Assembly: GCA_016199325.1 (NCBI GenBank)
Contig: JACQGW010000125.1
Span: 1 to 15,998, forward strand
Reading direction: 5' to 3'
Source of the DNA: Chloroflexota bacterium
GTDB taxonomy: Bacteria > Chloroflexota > Dehalococcoidia > JACQGW01
DNA: 15,998 nt
Program-made: the position numbers and the translations under genes
In this document: positions 5,765 through 12,261 of the stretch, in pieces
How positions within the stretch are numbered: position 1 is the first letter of the stretch
Layout of the letters: every line of letters starts with the position of its first letter
The notes under the pieces: model-generated
What the model saw: only the letters and a program-made list of their open reading frames with translations
What the model was told of the DNA's origin: nothing
Database searches by the model: none

Positions 5765-7834
5765 CTAGCGCTGCGTGATGGGCGCCGAGAGCTGCTGGAG
5801 CGGGATGTGGCAGAAGATCTGGTGGCCGTTGCCCGCGTCGCGCACGGGCGGCACCGCCGTCTCACAGATCTCGCCGAGCTTGCGTGGGCAGCGGGTGTTG
5901 AACCGACACCCGTTCGGCGGATTGATCGGGCTGGGCAGGTTGCCCTCGAGCCGGATCCGGGCATGCTTGGCGGTCGGGTCGGGGACCGGCACGGCCGAGA
6001 GCAGCGCCTCCGTGTACGGGTGATAGGGCGGATTGAAGACGTCCTCGGACCGCCCGACCTCGGCGACCTGGCCCAGGTACATGACGGCGATGTAGTCCGA
6101 GATGTACCGGACGACACTCAGGTCGTGGGAGATGAACACCAGCGACGTGCCGTGCTGCTGCTGGAATTCGAGGAGCAGGTTGAGGATCGCCGCCTGCACC
6201 GAGACGTCGAGCGATGAGACCGGTTCGTCGCACAGGACCAGGTTCGGCTTTCCGGCGAAGGCGCGAGCGATAGCCGCGCGCTGCTTCTGGCCGCCGCTCA
6301 GAAACTCCGGCCGACGGTCGATCAGGTTTTCGTCGAGCTTGACCGCGCGCATCAGCCGCCGAATTTCGGCGCCGATCTGCCGCCTCGGCACGATGCCAAA
6401 GAGGCGCAACGGCCGAGAGATGGCGAACCCGACCGAGTGGGAGGGGTTCAACGTCTGGTCCGGATTCTGGAAGATCATCTGAAGGTCCCGCAGGAGCTTC
6501 CGGTCGCGCTTCTCGACGACTTTCGTGATGTCGAAGCCGAGCATCTCGAGCTTGCCGTCGGTCGGCGCGATCAGGCCGGCGATGTTCTTGGCCAGGGTGC
6601 TCTTGCCGCAGCCGCTCTCGCCGACAATGCCGAGCACCTTCCCTTTGCCCACCCGCAGGTCGACCGAGTCGACGGCGCGGACGTAGCGGCGGACCCGCTT
6701 GAGCCAACCGAGCAGACTGTTATCGCTGACCGGATAGTAGCTCTTCAGCCGGTCCACCGTGAGGAGGCGCTCGTCCTGGGAGGCCGGACGGCCGTTCCCC
6801 CGGCCGTCCGTCGTCGGCTTCGGCTGCTGCTGGACCCTGTGCGCGGCGGCGACCTGGCTCCAGTTGAAGCAGCGCACCGCGTGGCCGGGCATCGCCGCCA
6901 CCAGGCCCGGACGCTCGGCGCGACATTGCGGCGTGGCAAAGGAGCAGCGCGGCTCGAAGATGCAGCCGGGTGGGAGGTTCGTCATCTGGGGGACCTGGCC
7001 GGGGATCGCCACGAGCTGGCCCTTGGCGGCGCCGCCCTCCAGACGGGGCACGCAGCTCAAGAGCCCGACCGTGTACGGATGGAGCGAATCGAGGAACAGG
7101 CTCTTGACATCGGCTTCCTCGACCAGCTCGCCCGCGTACATGACGCCGACCCGGTCACAGATGCGGGCGATGACGCCGAGGTTATGGCTGATGTACAGGA
7201 TGGCCGAGCCGAAGTCCCGGCGGAGATCGGCGATCAAGTCGAGCACCGTCGCCTCGACGGTGACGTCGAGGCCCGTTGTCGGCTCGTCCATGATCAGCAG
7301 GTCGGGGTTGGCTAGCAGCGCCATGGCGATGACCACCCGCTGTTGCTGGCCGCCGCTCAACTGGTGCGGATAGCGATCCAGGACCGTCTGGGGGTCGGCC
7401 ATGCGCACGCGAGTCAGCATGTCCAGGGCGGCTGCTCGCGCCTTCTCCCGACTGATGTTCTCGTGGATCGTCAGCACCTCGGTGAGCTGCTCGCCGACCG
7501 GGATGGAGGGATTGAGCGCAGTCGCCGGATCCTGATAGACCATCGAGATCTTGGCGCCCCGGACCTGCTGGAGCTGGTCCGGGGTCATCTTGAACACGTC
7601 CTGGTCGTGGAACAGGACGCGTCCGCTGTCGGCGTAGCCGTTGAAGCCGAGATACGCCATCACCCCGTTGGCGAGCGTGCTCTTGCCGCAGCCCGACTCG
7701 CCGACGAGCCCGTAGGTCTCGCCACGCCGGACCTCGAACGAGATGTTTCGGACGGCGCGCACGGGGCCCTTTCGGGTTTCGTAGGCGATGGAAACGTTGT
7801 CCACCTTCAGAAGCGGTAAGCCGACTGAGCTCAT
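5765..7834 (-). CDS. Fused DppD-DppF-type ABC transporter ATPase
   Basis: This 689-residue protein joins both ATPases of a peptide/nickel/opine-type ABC importer in one chain. Half one has Walker A GESGCGKST (45-53), signature LSGGQ (159-163) and Walker B LLIMDEP (179-185). Half two has GESGCGKST (405-413), LSGGQ (512-516) and LVLCDEP (532-538). Each half ends in an oligopeptide-transporter C-terminal domain with four cysteines (C291, C297, C304, C322; and C643, C649, C657, C675). Most relatives are two separate proteins, DppD and DppF. The frame opens at 7921, but I choose ATG 7834: GGGAG lies just before it, and the upstream 29 codons run over a repeat hairpin and have no family likeness. 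It powers the DppB/DppC channel encoded upstream. Substrate is unknown. Confidence 0.93.
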   Translation of the reverse strand: MSSVGLPLLKVDNVSIAYETRKGPVRAVRNISFEVRRGETYGLVGESGCGKSTLANGVMAYLGFNGYADSGRVLFHDQDVFKMTPDQLQQVRGAKISMVYQDPATALNPSIPVGEQLTEVLTIHENISREKARAAALDMLTRVRMADPQTVLDRYPHQLSGGQQQRVVIAMALLANPDLLIMDEPTTGLDVTVEATVLDLIADLRRDFGSAILYISHNLGVIARICDRVGVMYAGELVEEADVKSLFLDSLHPYTVGLLSCVPRLEGGAAKGQLVAIPGQVPQMTNLPPGCIFEPRCSFATPQCRAERPGLVAAMPGHAVRCFNWSQVAAAHRVQQQPKPTTDGRGNGRPASQDERLLTVDRLKSYYPVSDNSLLGWLKRVRRYVRAVDSVDLRVGKGKVLGIVGESGCGKSTLAKNIAGLIAPTDGKLEMLGFDITKVVEKRDRKLLRDLQMIFQNPDQTLNPSHSVGFAISRPLRLFGIVPRRQIGAEIRRLMRAVKLDENLIDRRPEFLSGGQKQRAAIARAFAGKPNLVLCDEPVSSLDVSVQAAILNLLLEFQQQHGTSLVFISHDLSVVRYISDYIAVMYLGQVAEVGRSEDVFNPPYHPYTEALLSAVPVPDPTAKHARIRLEGNLPSPINPPNGCRFNTRCPRKLGEICETAVPPVRDAGNGHQIFCHIPLQQLSAPITQR

Positions 7835-7879
7835 GTCTTTCTCCCGTGAACGATCGGTCGCTGCGGCTATACGAGATGC

Positions 7880-7900
7880 TACTGGTCCGTCATACTGGTC
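7880..7900. repeat. Direct repeat TACTGGTC in the dppC-dppDF gap
   Basis: TACTGGTC occurs at 7880-7887 and 7893-7900, 13 bases apart, upstream of the dppDF start. It could be a paired operator half-site or a chance repeat; no good promoter was found beside it. Confidence 0.35.
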
Positions 7901-7909
7901 TTGATAGAG

Positions 7910-7945
7910 GTCATACGTCATGCGTCAGCGGTCATGACGTATGAC
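7910..7945. repeat. Perfect 13-bp hairpin between dppC and dppDF
   Basis: GTCATACGTCATG (7910-7922) and its exact complement (7933-7945) enclose a 10-base loop. The stem is built from the same ATGACGY heptamer that forms the 9095-9194 array. In the operon mRNA it would form a stem-loop just after the dppC stop (7956) and could affect the balance of permease and ATPase. Confidence 0.75.
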
Positions 7946-7955
7946 GGGTGTTCCG

Positions 7956-8894
7956 CTACGCTTTCAGCATGACCTCGCGGACGCCATCGGCGAACAGGTT
8001 CAAGCCGACGACGAGCGACGAGATGGCGATGGCGGGGAACAGGACGATCCAGGGAGCGATCAGGATCCAGTTCCGCCCCTCGGCGACCATCCCGCCCCAG
8101 TCGGGCGTCGGCGGCGGCGGCCCAAGGCCGAGGAAGCCGAGCGAGCCAATGGCGAAGGCGGCGAAGCCGACGCGGATCGCCGCGTCGACGATCAGCGGCC
8201 CGCGGGCGTTCGGCAGGATCTCCACCGCCATGATGTACCAGCTCGGCTCACCGCGCAGCCGGGCTGCCGCGATAAACTCACGCGTCCGGATGTCGAGCAC
8301 CAGGCTGCGGACGATCCGGGCGATCCCCGGCGCCGACCCGATCGTGATCGCCAGCACGACGTTCCACTTCGACGGGCCGATCGCGGCGATGATGATCAGG
8401 AAGAGCAGCAACGACGGGAACGCCATCTTGGCGTCGAGAAGGCGCATGATGATGTCGTCGACCAGGCCGCCGAAGTAGCCGGCCGTGACGCCCAGAATGA
8501 TGCCGAGCGTCTCGGCGCCCAGCACGGAGAGCGGCGCCAGAATGAGGATCAACTGGCTGCCGAAGATGAGCCGGCTCAAGACGTCTCGCCCGATGTGGTC
8601 CGTGCCGAGCAGGAACTGACTGTCCGGCGACTGAACCGGCGAGCCCACCAGCTCCAGCGGTGAGTACGGCGAAATCAGCGGTGCGAAGATGGCCACCAAC
8701 ACCCAGAACAGCACCACTGAGCCGCCGAAGGTGCCGACCCTCGACTCGAGGATCGGCCCGAACATCCGAACGAGTGCCAACTCCTTCCGTGCGGGTGGTG
8801 CTCCCGCTTCGGGCGGCGCATCGGCAGCAAGAACACCACCGGCCGCCACGACCGGCACAGGGGCATCACGTTCCTTGGTGCGCTCTCTGGTCAT
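7956..8894 (-). CDS. DppC/OppC-type ABC importer permease
   Basis: This 312-residue inner-membrane protein is one of the two channel subunits of a peptide/nickel-type ABC importer. A proline/alanine-rich cytoplasmic tail of about 45 residues precedes the first membrane helix (about 58-78), followed by LLGTDHIGRDVLSRLIFG, a strong family signature. The EAA-type coupling loop is AARLRGEPSWYIMAVEILPN in the second half, and GFLGLGPPPPTPDWGGM near the C-terminus is the typical DppC loop. AAGGAGG lies about ten bases before the ATG. Together with DppB and the fused ATPase it makes a full importer apart from the missing binding protein. The N-terminal tail is longer than usual. Confidence 0.95.
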   Translation of the reverse strand: MTRERTKERDAPVPVVAAGGVLAADAPPEAGAPPARKELALVRMFGPILESRVGTFGGSVVLFWVLVAIFAPLISPYSPLELVGSPVQSPDSQFLLGTDHIGRDVLSRLIFGSQLILILAPLSVLGAETLGIILGVTAGYFGGLVDDIIMRLLDAKMAFPSLLLFLIIIAAIGPSKWNVVLAITIGSAPGIARIVRSLVLDIRTREFIAAARLRGEPSWYIMAVEILPNARGPLIVDAAIRVGFAAFAIGSLGFLGLGPPPPTPDWGGMVAEGRNWILIAPWIVLFPAIAISSLVVGLNLFADGVREVMLKA

Positions 8895-9004
8895 GGGCTC
8901 CCGCCTCCTTCTGCCGGCGAAACCCGGCGCTCTCCTTCCCTACCTGCCGACCCCACCTATCGACCGTGCCTACCGATCTTCTCCCCTATTACCCGCTTGA
9001 CCCC

Positions 9005-9033
9005 ACCATACGCGATCCCTGCGCCGAAGTCAA
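9005..9033 (-). promoter_or_regulatory. Candidate promoter upstream of dppC
   Basis: On the minus strand TTGACT (9033-9028), a 17-base spacer and TATGGT (9010-9005) lie about 110 bases before the dppC ATG. Both boxes are good matches. It would let dppC-dppDF be transcribed apart from dppB, downstream of the heptamer array. Confidence 0.6.
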
Positions 9034-9094
9034 GCCATGCTCGCCCGAATCGTCCGGCAGCTCCGTAGCCACCCTCGACAGTGAGCGCCACCTC

Positions 9095-9194
9095 ATGACG
9101 CCTCACGTCTGACGCCTCACGTCTGACGCATGACGCATGACGCATGACGTTATGACGTATGACGTATGACGTATGACGCATGACGCCTCACGTC
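9095..9194. repeat. ATGACGY heptamer tandem array
   Basis: About 100 bases made of 7-base units ATGACGC or ATGACGT: roughly eight consecutive units with one extra T in the middle, flanked on both sides by CCTCACGTC/CTCACGTC variants. It fills the gap between dppB and dppC. The unit length is not a multiple of three and there are no spacers, so it is neither a coding repeat nor a CRISPR. Confidence 0.9.
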
Positions 9195-9210
9195 CCTCCT
9201 CCCGGACCGC

Positions 9211-10155
9211 TCAGGCAAACCGGATCCTCGGGTTCAGGTACGTGTACGCAATATCCGCAATCATCTGCGACCCCACCGCGACGATGGTGAACACCATGGC
9301 GGCCGCTTCGATGACCGGCACGTCCTTGTTCATGGCGGCTTCCAGCATCAGCTTGCCGACTCCAGGATAGCCGAAGACGGTCTCGACGATGATCATCCCG
9401 CCGACGAGCCAGTTGATGTGCAGCATGATGACGGTGATGGGGGCCAGCAGCGCGTTGCGGAGCGCGTGCTTGAAGATCACCTGCCAGTACGGCAGGCCCT
9501 TCAGGATGGCGGTGCGGACGTAGGCGGTTCGCATCACTTCGGCCACGCTCGCCCGGGTCATCCGGGCCACGTAGCCGACGTCGGCAAGCATCAGCACCAT
9601 GATCGGTAAGACGAGCTTCTGCGGGGACTGCAGGATATACGTCTCCCGGTCCATGGCGCTCGATCCCGGCAGGAGGCCGAGCCAGAGCGAGAAGATCAGG
9701 ATCAGGAACGTCCCGCTGGCGAACTCCGGGGTCGACACCGTCACCAGGCCGCCGATGGAGACGATTCGGTCGATGAGCTTGCCGGCGTTGATGCCGGCGA
9801 GGACGCCGAGCACGACGGCGAGCGGCATGATCGCGGAGAAGGCGACGACGGCCAGCATCAGGGAGTTGGTGGTTCGCCGGATGATGATCGGCAGGACCGG
9901 GGTGCCGGCGAGCGTCGACTTGCCGAGGTCGCCGGTGACAAAGCCGCTGATCCACTTGAAGTAGCGCAGGTAGACGGGCTTGTCGAGACCCATCTCCTTG
10001 CGCAGGTACTCGACCGCTTCCTCCGTCGCGAACTGCCCCAGGATGTTGCGGGCGACGTCGAGCGGGACGACCTCCGAGATGAAGAAGATGAGCACCGACA
10101 CGAGAAACATCGTGAAGACCAGGAAACCGAATCGGCGAACGAGAAACTTGGCCAC
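9211..10155 (-). CDS. DppB/OppB-type ABC importer permease
   Basis: This 314-residue inner-membrane protein is the DppB-class channel subunit. It begins MAKFLVRRFGFLVFTMFLVSV, a typical DppB start with the first membrane helix at about 9-28. The periplasmic part has YLRYFKWISGFVTGDLGKS, and the coupling loop AYVRTAILKGLPYWQVIFKHALRNALLAP is the EAA motif. ETVFGYPGVGKL is the classical DppB signature. The start is GTG 10155, preceded by AGGGAGGG. An ATG four bases upstream in another frame (10159) gives no family likeness. The gene is first in the operon behind a consensus promoter. No gene for a periplasmic binding protein lies next to it, unlike most loci of this type. Confidence 0.95.
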   Translation of the reverse strand: MAKFLVRRFGFLVFTMFLVSVLIFFISEVVPLDVARNILGQFATEEAVEYLRKEMGLDKPVYLRYFKWISGFVTGDLGKSTLAGTPVLPIIIRRTTNSLMLAVVAFSAIMPLAVVLGVLAGINAGKLIDRIVSIGGLVTVSTPEFASGTFLILIFSLWLGLLPGSSAMDRETYILQSPQKLVLPIMVLMLADVGYVARMTRASVAEVMRTAYVRTAILKGLPYWQVIFKHALRNALLAPITVIMLHINWLVGGMIIVETVFGYPGVGKLMLEAAMNKDVPVIEAAAMVFTIVAVGSQMIADIAYTYLNPRIRFA

Positions 10156-10249
10156 TCATCCCTCCCTGAAGGGTTCAGCGTTCTATCGGCGCGATTCCCC
10201 GATGCGAGCGCCGCGCGCCGCCGTTGGGGCAGGCGGGCGAAGCACCCCT

Positions 10250-10278
10250 ACTGTAGTACATCTCAGGTTCTCTGTCAA
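10250..10278 (-). promoter_or_regulatory. Sigma-70 promoter of the dpp operon
   Basis: On the minus strand TTGACA (10278-10273, perfect consensus), a 17-base spacer and TACAGT (10255-10250) lie about 95 bases before the dppB start. This is one of the two best promoters in the window. It lies downstream of the protease gene's stop, so the transporter has its own transcript. Confidence 0.75.
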
Positions 10279-10341
10279 GTGGCAGCGGCGGCCGCGTCAG
10301 GGCCATGTCACTCGTTGCCAATGACCCCTCGCCTCCGCCCC

Positions 10342-11055
10342 CTACAGCCGAATCAGTCGTCTTCCCAGCACGCCGAGGCCGGCGAGCCCCAGCCCCAGCC
10401 AGATGACGGCCCAGACAATGGCGGGGACACCGGTCGCCCGCGCCATCAGGGCGGCGTCGGTGCCCGCGCCCACAAGGGACAGGAAGAACACCCCGGTCAG
10501 GTCGGCGACGGCGTAGAGCGTGTTCAGCGCAGCCAGCAGATAGACCGAGAAGCCGACCAGCCAGCTCGGCCCGGCGGTCGCGAGGAGCCAGCAGCCGACG
10601 GCGAGCGCGAGGGTGGCGAGGATGCCGAAGATGTTACGGACGAACAGCAGGTCGGCCACGACCAGGGAGATCGCGATGAGCTTCAGCGCCCTCCGGTTCC
10701 AGGTCCCACGTTTGGCCAGCGCGAGCAGGCCGCCGCCGAAGATCACGCTGCCCAGATAACCCGCCGAAGCGACGACGAAGAGGTTGCCCCCGCGCGCGAG
10801 CGTCACGCCGCCGGCCGTCGGAAAGACGACGACCGCCTCGACCTGGCCGCCGGTGGCCAGCGCGGCGACGGCGTGGCTCAGCTCGTGGACGAGCGTCACG
10901 AAGAGCCTGATGGGATAGACGATGGGCGTCGCCCAGAAGATGAGCACCATCGCCCCGGCAAAGCAGAGCGTGGCGAGAAAGCCCCAATCGACCCCGCCGC
11001 GCCGTTTGGGCTGTGGATCCAGGTTCACCAGCCGGTCCCCATGCATCAAGGACAT
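10342..11055 (-). CDS. M50B-like membrane metalloprotease
   Basis: This 237-residue multi-pass membrane protein matches the peptidase M50B-like group. The zinc motif is HELSH (H57, E58, H61), inside the second membrane helix (about 50-68), and the later GTDA (D200) fits the third ligand of the family. SAGYLGSVIFGGGLL (97-111) is also characteristic. About six membrane helices are predicted by eye. Such proteins are thought to be intramembrane or membrane-associated proteases; the substrate is unknown. The start is uncertain: ATG 11055 and ATG 11046 (fourth residue) are both possible, with no clear Shine-Dalgarno. A TAAGAT box (11059-11054) stands seven bases before ATG 11046, which would suit a leaderless start. 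Confidence 0.85.
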   Translation of the reverse strand: MSLMHGDRLVNLDPQPKRRGGVDWGFLATLCFAGAMVLIFWATPIVYPIRLFVTLVHELSHAVAALATGGQVEAVVVFPTAGGVTLARGGNLFVVASAGYLGSVIFGGGLLALAKRGTWNRRALKLIAISLVVADLLFVRNIFGILATLALAVGCWLLATAGPSWLVGFSVYLLAALNTLYAVADLTGVFFLSLVGAGTDAALMARATGVPAIVWAVIWLGLGLAGLGVLGRRLIRL

Positions 11056-11068
11056 CTTACCACATCTC

Positions 11069-11098
11069 TTGCCAGATGGGACCCCGGACAGGTATCCT
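11069..11098 (+). promoter_or_regulatory. Candidate promoter for the amidohydrolase gene
   Basis: TTGCCA (11069-11074), an 18-base spacer and TATCCT (11093-11098). The -35 box matches at five of six positions and the -10 box at four. If used, the 5' leader of about 160 bases would contain the whole palindromic repeat. Confidence 0.4.
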
Positions 11099-11110
11099 GG
11101 TGCGAAAATG

Positions 11111-11250
11111 GGAACTCGCAGGAACTCGTGGGAGCTCTGTCATGCTGAGCCGCAGCGAAGCATCTCCTCGGGCTTGATCCGGCGGCGCCAGGGAGATGCT
11201 TCGCTGCGGCTCAGCATGACGAAGTTCCTACGAGCTCCCACGAGTTCCTA
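11111..11250. repeat. Two-tier palindromic repeat element (MITE/REP-like)
   Basis: The inner arms are perfect 29-base complements (11139-11167, beginning GTCATGCTGAGCCGC, and 11192-11220) around a 24-base loop. The outer arms are perfect 18-base complements (11120-11137, AGGAACTCGTGGGAGCTC, and 11232-11249), offset by about ten extra bases on the right side. From memory, GTCATGCTGAGC..GCGAAGCATCT sequences are abundant intergenic repeats in several bacterial phyla. There is no ORF inside. The right end lies about 18 bases before the amidohydrolase start. Confidence 0.9.
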
Positions 11251-11267
11251 CGTAGAGGGTATCGCCG

Positions 11268-12128
11268 GTGATCGTCGACGTCCACACGCACATGTTCAGC
11301 CATGAGGTGCGCGCCGACCGGGAGCGGCTGGTCGGGATCGAGCCGTGGTTTGGCGAGCTGTACGCGTCGCCGAAGGCCCGGCTCGCTTCGCCCGACGAGG
11401 TGGCCGACGAGATCGCGGCGGCCGGCGTCGACCGGGCCGTCGCCCTCGGCTTCCCCTGGCGTGACCTTGGCCGCTGCCGGGCGGAGAACGACGCCGTCCT
11501 GGCCGCCGCTCGACGGCGGCCATCGCTCATCCCGTTCGGCATGGTGCCGCCCCTGGCCGGCCCGGACGCGGTCCGGGAGATGGAGCGGTGCGTCGCGCTC
11601 GGGATGCGGGGCTTCGGCGAGATCAACCCGGACGGCCAGGGGTTTGCCATCGACGACGAGACGGCGTTCGGACCCATCGCCACCGCGGCCGCCGCGCTGG
11701 ACGTGCCGCTGCTCATCCATTGCAGCGAGCCGGTCGGCCACGCCTATCCGGGCAAGGGCGCCAACGGCCCCGGCGCCCTCTACCGCTTCCTCCAGCGCCA
11801 TCCGACCACCCGGGTCATCCTCGCCCACTGGGGCGGCGGCCTGCTCTTCTACGAGCTGATGCCGGAGGTGCGGGCGGCCTGCGCCAACGTCGTCTACGAC
11901 ACCGCCGCTTCGCCCTACCTTTACGGCGACGGGGTTTTCCGCGTTGCCGTGCAGGTGGCCGGCGTCGAGCGGATCCTGATTGGCTCGGACTTCCCGCTCA
12001 TCCGACCGGGGCGGATGTTGCGCCTGGTCGACCGTCTCGGCCTCGCCGAGGACGAGTGCCGGCTGCTGCTGGGCGGCAACGCCTGCCGCTTCCTCGGCCT
12101 GCCGGTGCCGGTTGCCGCCGGTGCCTGA
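11268..12128 (+). CDS. Amidohydrolase (TIM-barrel metal-dependent hydrolase)
   Basis: This 286-residue protein belongs to the amidohydrolase-2 family (COG2159-type). The metal motif VHTH (H6, H8) is at the N-terminus, LLIHCSEP gives H151, ILAHWGGG gives H187, and LIGSDFPL gives D241; together these are the normal ligand and catalytic set. Members are cytoplasmic hydrolases or decarboxylases acting on small carboxylates, lactones or aromatic acids. GTG 11268 starts right at the metal motif and has AGAGGG eight bases before it. The gene precedes the flavoenzyme pair on the same strand, but a strong promoter lies between them, so they need not share one transcript. The substrate cannot be deduced. 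Confidence 0.9.
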   Translation: MIVDVHTHMFSHEVRADRERLVGIEPWFGELYASPKARLASPDEVADEIAAAGVDRAVALGFPWRDLGRCRAENDAVLAAARRRPSLIPFGMVPPLAGPDAVREMERCVALGMRGFGEINPDGQGFAIDDETAFGPIATAAAALDVPLLIHCSEPVGHAYPGKGANGPGALYRFLQRHPTTRVILAHWGGGLLFYELMPEVRAACANVVYDTAASPYLYGDGVFRVAVQVAGVERILIGSDFPLIRPGRMLRLVDRLGLAEDECRLLLGGNACRFLGLPVPVAAGA

Positions 12129-12146
12129 GCCGCCGAGTCCCCGCAT

Positions 12147-12174
12147 TTGACTGTTCAGCACCGCCTGGTATAAT
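12147..12174 (+). promoter_or_regulatory. Strong sigma-70 promoter of the flavoenzyme pair
   Basis: TTGACT (12147-12152), a 16-base spacer and a perfect TATAAT (12169-12174) lie 88 bases before the gene start. It is one of the two best matches in the window. Confidence 0.75.
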
Positions 12175-12188
12175 GCCTTCATTAGCGT

Positions 12189-12219
12189 TGGCATTCGGCA
12201 CCATGCCATTTGGCACCAT
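12189..12219. promoter_or_regulatory. GGCACCAT direct repeats, possible operator
   Basis: GGCACCAT occurs at 12197-12204 and 12212-12219, 15 bases apart, with a related TTGGCATTCGG just before. The sites lie in the leader just downstream of the predicted start of transcription, where a repressor would block elongation. The repressor is unknown. Confidence 0.35.
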
Positions 12220-12251
12220 TCGGGACCCTTCGACTACTCGACTTGCTCGCC

Positions 12252-12256
12252 GGAGG
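12252..12256 (+). promoter_or_regulatory. Ribosome site that decides the start of the first flavoenzyme
   Basis: GGAGG (12252-12256) overlaps an upstream in-frame GTG (12256), so that codon cannot be the start. The GTG at 12262, five bases after the site, is. Confidence 0.7.
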
Positions 12257-12261
12257 TGAAC

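Noticed and set aside
7835..7921. N-terminal extension of the fused ATPase to 7921
   Set aside because: It lies over the repeat hairpin region, has no family likeness, and ATG 7834 has a ribosome site and a typical start.
9095..9194. Heptamer array as a CRISPR
   Set aside because: Units are 7 bases and contiguous with no spacers; no cas genes are present.
9188..10159. ATG at 10159 as a start in another frame over dppB
   Set aside because: It directly abuts the Shine-Dalgarno with no spacing and its product has no family likeness, while the GTG frame gives a textbook DppB.
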